From: an uncultured Bacteroidota bacterium
Lineage (GTDB): Bacteria > Bacteroidota > Bacteroidia > Bacteroidales > WCHB1-69
Assembly (NCBI GenBank): GCA_902802755.1
Contig: CADCNH010000004.1
Coordinates: 1 to 64,000 of the forward strand
DNA length: 64,000 nucleotides
Direction: 5' to 3'
A model generated the notes under the pieces. It was not told the DNA's origin and did not search any database. It was given only the letters and a program-made list of their open reading frames with translations. Of this stretch, positions 7,558-15,765 are shown piece by piece. A program made the position numbers and the translations under genes. Position 1 is the first letter of the stretch. Every line of letters begins with the position of its first letter.

Positions 7558-9540
7558 TTACTTCGCGACAACCAATTCCATCAACTTCGCTATCTCTGCC
7601 CGTCGCTTGATCAGCAAATCATATTTGGCCAATATCTGGTCGATGATTTTGTCGGAATGGTCTTGGTGCATTTCTTCTTTCAGCAAATGCAAATATTGCT
7701 CAATAAGCTGGAATTTGAACATCAGCACCGTTTTATAAACTTCCTCGTTGAGCTTGTAAATGCTGTTGTTCACATTGTCGGTGCTGACTTCAAAGCGGCG
7801 TAGCCATTCGGGACTGATTTCAATTTCGTCGCCCAAGAGATTTTCAATAGCAAACTGCTGAATGCCAGTATTTTCGTGATTGACAAAGGCTTTTTTTATC
7901 TCATCCTGATTTTGAGCTTTGCTGGCAATTATAGCGTAATCTTCAAAAATTTTCTGGAACAGAGGATCTCTGAAGCTGATCTCTTCTTCCGAGAATTCGT
8001 TGAAGATATATTGATCCAGTCGCACTAGCTGACATTTTGTTTGTCCGTCCTCCTCATCTAACTCGGCATCTATTTCGTAGGCGCCATATTTGAGAATCAG
8101 CAAAATGACTTTTTTCTCAATCTGATACAGTGCCTCGTTTTCGTCGAAGCTATTGTCGTTGCTGGAAATTTTCTCCTCGGCAGGGGTATGGATTTCCACC
8201 TCTTGCCCGCTTTCTTTCTTGGCGCTTTCCTTTAGCGTTTTGACGATGTTTTTCCGCAGTTCCACCGTCAACATCTTTTCCTCAATGCCAAAAAGTTTGG
8301 CGAGTTCTTTAATGTAAAGTTGGCGGGTGATGTCGTCTTGAATCAGGGCGATAGACTGGATGATGTCTTTCACCATGGCGGCGCGCTTGGCGGGGTCGTT
8401 GCCGGCCTCCGCGGCCATCACTTTGGCTTTGAAAAGGATGAAACTGTCGGCATTATCATGCAGATAATCAGTTATTTCCGAGTCTCTGTGACCTTGGGCG
8501 AAAGAGTCGGGGTCTTCGCCGTCAGGCAGCATCACCACACTCACGTTGAAACCGTTGCCCAGCAGAATATTGATGTCTTTGAGGGCGGCATTGATACCGG
8601 CGCGGTCACCGTCACGCAACACGGTGACATTGTTGGTTTTTGATTTCAGCAGGCGGATTTGGCCGTCGGGGAAAGCGGTGCCCGAGGTGGCCACCACATT
8701 CTCGATGCCGGCTTGCACCATCGACAGCACATCGGTGTAGCCTTCCACCAGATACACATTATCCTGCGACTTGATAGCTCGTTGGGCGTTGTAAAAGCCG
8801 TATAGCACATTGCTCTTGTGGTAGATAGGGCTTTCGGGCGAATTGAAATACTTGGAAGTCTTCTCGTCCTTTTTCAAGATACGTCCGCCAAAACCCACGG
8901 GCTTGCCCAACTTGTCGTAAATGGGAAAGATGACACGGCCACGGTAAAAGTCAAAAACCTTGCCGCTTTCCGATTTTTTGGTCAAGCCAGTCATTATCAA
9001 GTGTTCCAGCTGATATCCGTTTTTCAGGGCTTCCTGGGTGAATTTGTCCCAACCGTCGGGACAGTAGCCGAGCTTGAATTTCTCAATGGTCTGTTGGGTG
9101 AAACCTCTTTCCTTGAAATACGAAAGTCCTACGGTCTGTCCTTCTTCCGTGTTCAGTAACTGATCGATAAAGTATTGCTCGGCAAATTTGTTTACTGCCA
9201 ACAAACTTTCTTTCAGTTTTTCCTCGTCCGTCAAGTCTTCCGAGCGGGCATCCTCCACAATGTTGATGCCGTATTTTTTGGCTAAATAGCGTAGGGCTTC
9301 GGGGTAGGAGATCTGCTCGTGTTTCATCACGAAATTCACGGCATTGCCGCCGGTGTGGCAGACAAAGCAGTTGAAGATGCCCAGTCGTGGGCTCACATAC
9401 ATCGAAGGATTTTTGTCATTATGAAACGGACACACGCCCACCCAGTTCTGTCCGCGGCGTTTCAGCGGGACAAAATCGGCCACAACCTCCTCAATTTGGG
9501 CGGCGGAGTATATTTCATCAATGGTTTCCTTCGAAATCAT
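7558..9540 (-). CDS. dnaG: DNA primase DnaG
   Basis: DnaG makes the RNA primers for replication. The 660-residue protein has the N-terminal CHC2 zinc ribbon (CPFHNDKNPS near residue 38 and FNCFVCHTGGNAVNFVM near 57-73). The catalytic core includes GFGGRIL near 217 and the TOPRIM motifs VYLVEGYTDV near 261 and LRDGDRAG near 308. The C-terminal helicase-interaction region starts near 440. Its ATG overlaps the stop codon of the upstream protease gene as ATGA, which suggests translational coupling. This is an unusual partner; dnaG is more often beside rpoD. No key residues are missing. Confidence 0.97.
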   Translation of the reverse strand: MISKETIDEIYSAAQIEEVVADFVPLKRRGQNWVGVCPFHNDKNPSMYVSPRLGIFNCFVCHTGGNAVNFVMKHEQISYPEALRYLAKKYGINIVEDARSEDLTDEEKLKESLLAVNKFAEQYFIDQLLNTEEGQTVGLSYFKERGFTQQTIEKFKLGYCPDGWDKFTQEALKNGYQLEHLIMTGLTKKSESGKVFDFYRGRVIFPIYDKLGKPVGFGGRILKKDEKTSKYFNSPESPIYHKSNVLYGFYNAQRAIKSQDNVYLVEGYTDVLSMVQAGIENVVATSGTAFPDGQIRLLKSKTNNVTVLRDGDRAGINAALKDINILLGNGFNVSVVMLPDGEDPDSFAQGHRDSEITDYLHDNADSFILFKAKVMAAEAGNDPAKRAAMVKDIIQSIALIQDDITRQLYIKELAKLFGIEEKMLTVELRKNIVKTLKESAKKESGQEVEIHTPAEEKISSNDNSFDENEALYQIEKKVILLILKYGAYEIDAELDEEDGQTKCQLVRLDQYIFNEFSEEEISFRDPLFQKIFEDYAIIASKAQNQDEIKKAFVNHENTGIQQFAIENLLGDEIEISPEWLRRFEVSTDNVNNSIYKLNEEVYKTVLMFKFQLIEQYLHLLKEEMHQDHSDKIIDQILAKYDLLIKRRAEIAKLMELVVAK

Positions 9541-11294
9541 TGTTCGTTAACTTTGAATTTCTTGAAGATTTTTTTATCGTTCATGATGTTGACTGCCTTC
9601 AGGAAAGTGTCGTCGCTGGTCAGAAATACCTGGTATGCCTCGCCATAGCTGAACAAGGTGCGGGCAATCTCAAATTTCAGGTATTCCTTGATGTATTCGG
9701 GAGCTTTGCTGAGGTTTTTCAGTCGCAGCGATTCTGCCTGCTGTTTCTGGATGTATTCGGCCAACATTTTGTCGAATTCGGCTTTGTTGTCGAAATTCTT
9801 GCTGTACATGGAGTCGAGTTTGCCCTTGTTTTCTTTGACAAAGCCTTGCAGATATGCGGAGAACACAAATTTCACACTGTCGGTAACCCCTTCTTTTTTG
9901 GCATATTGAATGAAATCATTGTACAATTTGTCGTCGATGACGAAATTCTGCTTATAATCTTCGAAAGTGGGGTATTTGGCTTTCATTGCCTCGCGGTTAG
10001 TTTCCATGTAATCCATGGTGAAACTGCCGAAGATGCCTTTGCGGGCCAGTTCGTTGTAGAAGGTGGAGTATTTGGAGGTGTCCAAGGGGATGAAGATGTC
10101 GGGCATGATGCCGCCACCACCATAGACCACACGGCCTCTTGGGGTTGTATATTTCAATGAATCAGGGAATTTGATACTGTCTGCGGTCAGAAATTCGCCA
10201 TGTTTGCTGCGGTTGTTGATGTCGTTGAGGTAGCTTTCCACACCGTCATCGTAGGGTTTCTGGATACAACGGCCAGTGGGGGTGTAGTAATGCGAGATGG
10301 TGAGTCGAACCATAGCTTGGTCGTTCAAATATAAGGGTTTCTGTACCAAGCCTTTGCCAAAGGTACGGCGGCCTACCACCAGACCGCGGTCCCAGTCTTG
10401 GATACAGCCGGATACAATTTCGGAGGCGGAGGCGGACCCTTCGTCCACCAGCACTATCAGCTTGCCTTTTTGGAATTCGCCTTTTCCGTTGGATTTGAAT
10501 TGCTGTCCGGTTTTTCTGAAATTGTCGGTATAGACTATCATCTGGTCGGCACCGAGGAAGATATTGGAGATTTGGAAGGCAACATCTAGGTAGCCACCAC
10601 CATTGCCACGCAGGTCGAGGATGAGGTTTTTCATACCACGGGCGGTGAGTTTGGTCAGGGCGGTGTGTACCTCATTCGGTGAGGTCATGGCGAAGCGGTC
10701 GAGTTTGATGTAGCCGGTTTTGTCATCCACCATGAAGGAGACGTTGACGCTGTTCATAGGGATTTTGTCGCGGGTGATGGTGAATTCGAGCAGTTCGGGG
10801 TTGCGGCCACGTTTCACGCCGACCACCACCTTGGTGCCCTTGACACCGCGCAAGTGGCTCTGCACCCACTTGTTGTTCACATGCTTGCCGCAGGCGATAG
10901 CGGTATCGACCTTCACGATTTTGTCACCGGCGCGCAGCCCAACCTTGTCAGATGGACCGTCGGGAATCACTTCCATCACGTTGATGGTATCTTTAATCAA
11001 CTGAAAGGTCACGCCGATGCCGTCGAATTTGCCTTCCAGGGGCTCATTGGTTTGTTGCACATCTTTTTTGGGGATATAGACAGAGTGCGGGTCAAGTTCT
11101 TTAAGCATTTCCACGATGCCTTTCTCCACCAGGGGGTCGAAGTTGACGGTGTCAACATACATGTCGTTGATGGCCCTCAACATTTGTGCCATCTTATTGC
11201 TGTTTTGCTGGTAGGAGGGGTTTTGTGAAAAAAGAGAATAATTGCAAAATACTGATAAAGAAATAATTAGTAAGCAGACAAGTGATTTTTTCAT
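9537..11294 (-). CDS. S41 family C-terminal processing peptidase with PDZ domain
   Basis: This 585-residue exported protease trims or degrades envelope proteins at their C-termini. It has a signal peptide (LVCLLIISLSVFCNYSLFSQ). A short helical region is followed by the PDZ domain with FDGIGVTFQLIKDTINV and GPSDKVGLRAGDKIV (about 95-150). The S41 catalytic domain includes GYIKLDRFAM and LILDLRGNGGGYLD, with Ser in EGSASASEIVSG and Lys in FGKGLVQ (about 290-325). A long helical C-terminal extension of ~200 residues follows, as in Bacteroidetes Ctp proteins. Periplasmic or membrane-associated. The stop overlaps the dnaG start. No clear TAnnTTTG box lies just upstream. Confidence 0.95.
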   Translation of the reverse strand: MKKSLVCLLIISLSVFCNYSLFSQNPSYQQNSNKMAQMLRAINDMYVDTVNFDPLVEKGIVEMLKELDPHSVYIPKKDVQQTNEPLEGKFDGIGVTFQLIKDTINVMEVIPDGPSDKVGLRAGDKIVKVDTAIACGKHVNNKWVQSHLRGVKGTKVVVGVKRGRNPELLEFTITRDKIPMNSVNVSFMVDDKTGYIKLDRFAMTSPNEVHTALTKLTARGMKNLILDLRGNGGGYLDVAFQISNIFLGADQMIVYTDNFRKTGQQFKSNGKGEFQKGKLIVLVDEGSASASEIVSGCIQDWDRGLVVGRRTFGKGLVQKPLYLNDQAMVRLTISHYYTPTGRCIQKPYDDGVESYLNDINNRSKHGEFLTADSIKFPDSLKYTTPRGRVVYGGGGIMPDIFIPLDTSKYSTFYNELARKGIFGSFTMDYMETNREAMKAKYPTFEDYKQNFVIDDKLYNDFIQYAKKEGVTDSVKFVFSAYLQGFVKENKGKLDSMYSKNFDNKAEFDKMLAEYIQKQQAESLRLKNLSKAPEYIKEYLKFEIARTLFSYGEAYQVFLTSDDTFLKAVNIMNDKKIFKKFKVNEQ

Positions 11295-11346
11295 ATTAAT
11301 ATTTTTGAGTTAAAAAAATACAGCAAGAGAAGCCTTGAGTGTTGAA

Positions 11347-11646
11347 TTATAATGGACGAAGTTCCACGGTAAGTCCCATAGCAGCAGCGATGCGATAGAT
11401 TGTAGAGACAGAAGGTGTAATTAATCCTCTCTCAATACGTGATACATATCCTTTATCAACACCGATTCGATCAGCAAGTTCTTGTTGTGTCAATCCTGCA
11501 TTTTTACGAGCATCAAACAAAATTTGGGCATTGTATTCTTCCCAAGCTTTGTCTTCTGCCATTTTTCTGCTTTCGGATCCTTTGGGACCGAACTCTCGTT
11601 CAAGTTCGGCACTTACATCATATATTACCTCGTTTTTTTTCATCAT
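11347..11646 (-). CDS. higA: HigA-type antitoxin, XRE family HTH
   Basis: This 99-residue protein carries a C-terminal helix-turn-helix of the XRE type: AGLTQQELADRIGVDKGYVSRIERG near residues 50-74, then PSVSTIYRIAAAMGLTVEL. It follows the toxin gene and overlaps its last 29 bases, the toxin-first order typical of higBA. It should neutralise the toxin and repress the operon through the palindrome at 11978-11999. The N-terminal ~45 residues (charged, helical) are likely the toxin-binding part. The pair is lower in GC than its neighbours, consistent with a mobile module. Confidence 0.88.
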   Translation of the reverse strand: MMKKNEVIYDVSAELEREFGPKGSESRKMAEDKAWEEYNAQILFDARKNAGLTQQELADRIGVDKGYVSRIERGLITPSVSTIYRIAAAMGLTVELRPL

Positions 11647-11956
11647 AATATTCCTCCATTATTTTTATTGCCTTATTGATTTCTTTTTTAGGTGCTTTTT
11701 GTGTTTTTTTTGTGTAGCAGTTGAACAGTACCACGATGTTTTCCCCATCATATATAAAGAACAAACGGAATTCTTTATTTCCGAATGTAACGCGAAATTC
11801 GTATAATCCGTTGCGAATATAGCTGATGTAGTGTCTTGGGATTTTGTCTTCGGTTTCAAAAAGCAATAATGAACGCATTATTTTAAGTCGTTCAGAATCA
11901 GATAGTTTACCCACAAACTCCTGATAGTATTTCTTATATGCAATAATTCGTCTCAT
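11618..11956 (-). CDS. higB: HigB/RelE-family toxin of a type II toxin-antitoxin system
   Basis: This ~112-residue protein resembles the RelE/HigB (phage Gp49-like) ribonuclease toxins, which cleave mRNA on the ribosome. Characteristic segments are GLYEFRVTFGNKEFRLFFIYDGENIVVLFNCYTKKTQKAPKKEI (residues ~50-95), giving the strands and basic residues of the RelE fold. I choose the ATG at 11956 over the TTG at 11965. The longer start would lie almost inside the TATTTTTG -7 box at 11970-11963, so a leaderless or nearly leaderless transcript is likely. Its 3' end overlaps higA. Cytoplasmic; ribosome dependence is inferred from the family. Confidence 0.85.
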   Translation of the reverse strand: MRRIIAYKKYYQEFVGKLSDSERLKIMRSLLLFETEDKIPRHYISYIRNGLYEFRVTFGNKEFRLFFIYDGENIVVLFNCYTKKTQKAPKKEINKAIKIMEEYYDEKKRGNI

Positions 11957-11962
11957 CGCTTG

Positions 11963-11999
11963 CAAAAATACAAAAAAATGTTGTATGATTATACAACAT
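11963..11999 (-). promoter_or_regulatory. higBA promoter (-7 box) with palindromic operator
   Basis: The -7 box TATTTTTG reads on the minus strand at 11970-11963. Just upstream, 11978-11999 is a perfect 9-bp inverted repeat (ATGTTGTAT, spacer GATT, ATACAACAT). It covers the region between the -7 and -33 boxes, a natural site for HigA or HigBA repression. The boxes end about 7 nt before the higB ATG. Confidence 0.75.
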
Positions 12000-12019
12000 G
12001 ATAAAGAAAAATCTGATGT

Positions 12020-12805
12020 TTATAAATATATTTCCTCTGTTAATTTCCGGTATGCCTCTGACATGCTGCCATCGGCATTGCGGATACATAATGTCTCGAT
12101 AACGCAAGCTGGTGCCGTTGGGCATATTTCCGAGGATGTTGCAGGGGAGAGTCGGTAGCCAGTGATGATGCGGTTCACGGTTTTTGACGGGGTGGGCTGA
12201 ATCAGCAATTGGTAGAATTTAAATAATTGATTTTGAGAAACTTGCTCAAATCTTTCGCTTTCGTTGGCGGGAAGTATCAAGAAGAAGGATCCTTCAGGCT
12301 CAAGCAATTGGCAGACCGCATCCCTCAGGTCTTCAAAAGGTAGTGTGTCGTTGTGTTTGCTGATATTTTTTTGTGGGGTGTTGGGCTTGAGGGCATCCAC
12401 AAAAAATGGCGGATTGGAAACAATCAGGTCAAAATTTTTGTCATTTTTTTGGGCAAAATCTTGAATGCGCTGTTGATGAAAAAGAATATTTTGAAAATCT
12501 CTTTGCGGAAAAATCTCTTTGCTTTTCAGGGCGTCTCCGATTGAAGGAGCGTCAATGTCGATGCCAATAATTTCTTGAAGGTCTTTTCCTCTATTGGTAT
12601 TTTCTTGCTGCATTTTCCACGCCAGACAGTAGGCGATGACTCCGCAGCCGCAGCCGATGTCCAGCACTGTTCTCACCTGGTCCACGGGGGTGACAGCGGC
12701 CAGCAGCACCGCGTCGGTGGAGATTTTCAGGGCGCTGTTGTCGTGGTATAAAGAGAAGTGCTTGAAGTGAAACATGTAAAAGTTCTTTCTATCCTTGCGT
12801 GACAT
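12020..12805 (-). CDS. trmN6: tRNA1(Val) (adenine-37-N6)-methyltransferase, YfiC/TrmN6 family
   Basis: This ~261-residue SAM-dependent enzyme should methylate N6 of adenine 37 in tRNA1-Val. The Rossmann motif I reads VLDIGCGCGVIAYCLA (about residues 44-59), the acidic loop IGIDIDAPSIGDA follows near 80, and the adenine methyltransferase motif NPPF sits in LIVSNPPFFVDALKP near 125. Length and order match the family. I prefer the ATG at 12805 to the GTG at 12820. A TATTTTTG box lies upstream at 12910-12903, about 100 bp from the start. Confidence 0.88.
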   Translation of the reverse strand: MSRKDRKNFYMFHFKHFSLYHDNSALKISTDAVLLAAVTPVDQVRTVLDIGCGCGVIAYCLAWKMQQENTNRGKDLQEIIGIDIDAPSIGDALKSKEIFPQRDFQNILFHQQRIQDFAQKNDKNFDLIVSNPPFFVDALKPNTPQKNISKHNDTLPFEDLRDAVCQLLEPEGSFFLILPANESERFEQVSQNQLFKFYQLLIQPTPSKTVNRIITGYRLSPATSSEICPTAPACVIETLCIRNADGSMSEAYRKLTEEIYL

Positions 12806-12902
12806 ATTCAGTTCGGCCACATTGGCATATTGCTCGCATTCGGCTATATTGAAAGGTGATTTTTCTTCCGATTAACATGATAAGAAATTTGAATTACAGA
12901 TG

Positions 12903-12969
12903 CAAAAATAGAAAAAATGTCTTATAAATCCCCATAACCTCCAAAAATAATATAGTTACGGGGATTTAT
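12903..12969 (-). promoter_or_regulatory. -7 box and adjacent hairpin upstream of trmN6
   Basis: TATTTTTG reads on the minus strand at 12910-12903. Further upstream, 12924-12938 (ATAAATCCCCATAAC) and 12955-12969 (GTTACGGGGATTTAT) are almost perfect inverted repeats around a 16-nt AT-rich loop. The hairpin could be an operator or simply another intergenic palindrome. Confidence 0.5.
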
Positions 12970-13028
12970 ACGGTAAAAATCACTTTATAAATGCCCGTAA
13001 TTATCGATACAAAACTCCTTAATAGTTT

Positions 13029-13259
13029 GCCTCAAAGAGGCGTGCCAAAGGCACGATATTCTATTAACCCCGCACAACTTGTTGTGTGGGGTGGAAAATA
13101 ACAAACCCTGTCTGCGTGCTGAAAGCACGCTATATATGCTTCAATGTGGCGTACCTACGGCACGCAGGAGTAGAGCAGTTTGCCGTATACCCCACATTGC
13201 GCTACGCTTATGCGGGGTTAATAGGATTACGTGCTTTCAGCACGGCTAATCGCTTATTG
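13029..13259 (-). repeat. Palindrome-rich dispersed element, copy B (~231 bp, inverted relative to copy A)
   Basis: Read on the minus strand this is the same chain of palindromes as 4876-5097, with the same order of blocks: CGTGCTGAAAGCACG, the CCCCGCATAAGCG...GTGGGG block, GCGTGCCGTAGGTACGCC, GCGTGCTTTCAGCACGC, CCCCACACAACAAGTTGTG, CGTGCCTTTGGCACG. Differences between copies are often compensatory within stems. It fills much of the 626-base gap between trmN6 and the glutamine synthetase. Confidence 0.85.
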
Positions 13260-13366
13260 TATGCCACTTATAAAAAAACTTTTAGCACCAACCTAAAAAA
13301 AATAGCAACACTAGTAATGAAAAAAAAGTAGCACTAACAACAAAAAACTTTTCTTTCAAAATAGAA

Positions 13367-13397
13367 TTGATAATCTCAAAAACTTTGCGTAAATTTG
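13367..13397 (+). promoter_or_regulatory. Bacteroidetes promoter of the glutamine synthetase gene
   Basis: TTG at 13367-13369 and TAAATTTG at 13390-13397 are separated by 20 bases, close to the Bacteroidetes consensus. The start codon is about 50 nt downstream. Confidence 0.7.
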
Positions 13398-13446
13398 CAC
13401 CCCCTAAAATAGACAATCAATGTAAAATATAAAAAACAAAACTATC

Positions 13447-14952
13447 ATGAAAGAAAACTTGGTAATGAGCATGAATCCTTTAGTGAACTACTTGAAAAAG
13501 GATCCGAAAGAATTTACAAAAGCAGACATCATTAAGTACATCGAAGAGAAGGAAATCCCGATGGTGAACTTCCATTATGTGGCTGGTGACGGTCGTCTGA
13601 AAACTCTGAATTTCGTGCTGAACAACCGCGAGTACCTCGAACAGATCCTGTCCGCCGGCGAGCGTGTTGACGGCTCCAACATCTTCCCCTCATTCATCCA
13701 TGCCGGTTCCAGCGATTTGTATGTGATTCCGCGTTTCAGCACCGCTTTCTTGGATCCGTTTGCTGAAATTCCAACCATCTCCATGCTGTGCTCCTATTTC
13801 AACAAGGACGGCCAGCCGATGGAAAACTCTCCCGAATACGTGTTGCGCAAGGCCGCCGATGCTTTCACCAAGGTGACAGGCATGAAGTTCCAGGCCATGG
13901 GCGAGTTGGAATATTACGTGATTGGCGACAAGGATGATCTGTATCTGACTCCCGACCAGCGCGGTTACCATGAGTCCACTCCGTTCACCAAATTCGAAGA
14001 GTTCCGCAAAGAATGTATGCTGAACATCTCCAAGGTGGGTGGACAAATCAAATACGGCCATTCCGAAGTGGGTAATTTCACCATGGATGACAGGATTTTC
14101 GAGCAAAATGAGATCGAATTCCTGGTGACCGACGTGCAGGATGCCGCCGACCAGCTGGTACTGGCCAAGTGGATTATCAGAAATTTAGCTTATCAGTATG
14201 GTTTGGATGTCACTTTTGCTCCGAAAATCACCGCAGGCAAGGCTGGTAGTGGTTTGCACATCCATACCCGTATCGTCAAAGACGGCAAGAATCAGTATGT
14301 TACCAAAGGCAAGCTGAATACTATCGCTCATTCAGCTATCGCTGGTCTCATGACTTGTGCTTCCTCGCTGACCGCTTTCGGCAACACCAACCCCACTTCT
14401 TACTTCCGCTTGGTGCCTCATCAGGAAGCTCCTACCTCCATTTGCTGGGGTGACCGCAACCGTTCGGTGTTGGTGAGAGTTCCGCTGGGATGGACCCACA
14501 AGAACGACATGGTAGCCATGGTCAATCCGATGGAAAAACCCGCCCGTATGGACTTGTCACAGAAACAGACTGTAGAATTCCGTTGCCCGGACGGTTCCGC
14601 CGACATATACTTGCTCCTGGCCGGTTTGTGCGTGGCTGCCCGCCATGGTTTCGAAATGGAAGGTGCCCTCGAATTCGCTAAAAAAACATACGTGGATGTC
14701 AATATTCACAAGGCAGAAAACAAAGCCAAAATGGAAAGTCTGGCCCAACTGCCGACTTCCTGTTGGGAATCTGCCGACGAGCTTAGCGCCCACAGAGATA
14801 TTTTCGAGCAACATGGTGTATTCAATGCCGAAATGATCGATGACATCATCAAGATGCTGAAATCATATAAAGACAAGAATATCCGTGAGGAAATCGCCAA
14901 ACATCCTGAAAAGATGCTTGAGCTGGTACATGATTACTTCCACTGCGGATAA
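13447..14952 (+). CDS. glnA: Glutamine synthetase (GS-I family)
   Basis: This enzyme makes glutamine from glutamate, ammonia and ATP; it is the main ammonia-assimilating step. The 501-residue length fits GS type I. The N-terminal beta-grasp region includes EIPMVNFHYVAGDGRLK near residues 36-52. Catalytic-domain motifs are MGELEYYVIGD (metal-binding Glu), GGQIKYGHSEVGNFTMDDRIFEQNEIEF, the metal-binding His in GSGLHIHTRIV, and EAPTSICWGDRNRSVLVRVP (substrate and ATP Arg). I do not see a clear adenylylation-site consensus near the C-terminus. The start ATG at 13447 follows a well-spaced promoter. The GS-I subtype is not certain, and some GS-like proteins act on other amines. Confidence 0.9.
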   Translation: MKENLVMSMNPLVNYLKKDPKEFTKADIIKYIEEKEIPMVNFHYVAGDGRLKTLNFVLNNREYLEQILSAGERVDGSNIFPSFIHAGSSDLYVIPRFSTAFLDPFAEIPTISMLCSYFNKDGQPMENSPEYVLRKAADAFTKVTGMKFQAMGELEYYVIGDKDDLYLTPDQRGYHESTPFTKFEEFRKECMLNISKVGGQIKYGHSEVGNFTMDDRIFEQNEIEFLVTDVQDAADQLVLAKWIIRNLAYQYGLDVTFAPKITAGKAGSGLHIHTRIVKDGKNQYVTKGKLNTIAHSAIAGLMTCASSLTAFGNTNPTSYFRLVPHQEAPTSICWGDRNRSVLVRVPLGWTHKNDMVAMVNPMEKPARMDLSQKQTVEFRCPDGSADIYLLLAGLCVAARHGFEMEGALEFAKKTYVDVNIHKAENKAKMESLAQLPTSCWESADELSAHRDIFEQHGVFNAEMIDDIIKMLKSYKDKNIREEIAKHPEKMLELVHDYFHCG

Positions 14953-14957
14953 TTAGT

Positions 14958-15047
14958 GAACAGGGGACAGGGGTCAGGTTACAGTAATCATATCTGACCC
15001 CTGTAACCTGTAACCTGTAACCTGAAACCTGAAACCTGAAACCTGAT
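14958..15047. repeat. Intergenic CCTGTAA / CCTGAAA array
   Basis: A 7-bp unit, ACCTGTA then ACCTGAA, is repeated about seven times over 14997-15043, and an inverted group (GGGGACAGGGGTCAGGTTACAG-like) precedes it. The array runs to within a few bases of the next ATG, so it lies in the 5' leader of that gene. Confidence 0.8.
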
Positions 15048-15563
15048 ATGGAATTTGCCCTGTATATTATCGGAACATTCCTGGTGGCGGTGATTGTTTT
15101 TCTGACCGCCTTTTTCTCCATGCGCATGTTTATCAGAAACGATGAACGTAAGCGTTTGCTGGAATTGAAAGAGCATAACAAGTCAGTAATAGCTCCTGTG
15201 CGTTTGCAGGCTTACGAGCGTATGGCCATGTTTTTGGAACGTATCGAGCCCAATCAGTTGATTTTACGTCTGAATGACGGCAACACCCCTAACGCGAACT
15301 TGCGGATGCTGCTGATTTCCACTATCCGCGCGGAGTTTGAACACAATCTGTCACAGCAGATTTATATTTCTTCCGATGTTTGGAATCAGATTTGCAACGC
15401 CAAGGAGGAAACTATCCGTATCATCAATGTCAGTTCTGGCAAGATTGCCCAGGATGCACCTGGCATTGAGTTGGTGACTTCAATTTTGGAACAGACTGCA
15501 GGCCAGTCTCCCACAGCAGCGGCTATGGAGGCACTGAAAGAAGAAGTCAGGTTGATATTTTAA
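15048..15563 (+). CDS. Conserved Bacteroidetes membrane-anchored protein (DUF7935-like)
   Basis: I recognise this only as a conserved Bacteroidetes protein of unknown function; the DUF7935 label is from memory and tentative. It has one N-terminal membrane helix (ALYIIGTFLVAVIVFLTAFF, residues ~3-22), then a basic segment (RNDERKRLLELK). A ~140-residue cytoplasmic region contains VRLQAYERMAMFLERIEPNQLI and EFEHNLSQQIYISSDVWNQI. The ATG at 15048 starts directly after the repeat array. It follows glnA on the same strand at 95 bp, but co-transcription is not shown. Confidence 0.7.
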   Translation: MEFALYIIGTFLVAVIVFLTAFFSMRMFIRNDERKRLLELKEHNKSVIAPVRLQAYERMAMFLERIEPNQLILRLNDGNTPNANLRMLLISTIRAEFEHNLSQQIYISSDVWNQICNAKEETIRIINVSSGKIAQDAPGIELVTSILEQTAGQSPTAAAMEALKEEVRLIF

Positions 15564-15760
15564 AACTGAAAACTGAAAGTTGAAAACTGAAAACTGAAAG
15601 TTTTTTAATGTGTTAATGTGCCAATTGAATTAGCAAATTAGTTAATTAGCAAATGTGCAAATGAAACTGAAAAAACAATAACTATTAATTATTAACTATA
15701 CTGCCCCTAATCACTAACCCCTGACCCCTAACCCCTGACCCCTAAAACCTGAAACCTAAA
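15563..15760. repeat. Intergenic short arrays between two plus-strand genes
   Basis: In order: AACTGAAAGTTGAAA units (15563-15600), TTAGCAAATTAGTTAA units (15605-15665), AACTATTAATTATTAAC (15680-15697), and CCCCTGACCCCTAA units followed by ACCTGAAACCTAAA (15700-15760). The whole leader of the TonB-dependent receptor gene is low-complexity. Confidence 0.75.
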
Positions 15761-15765
15761 AATAT

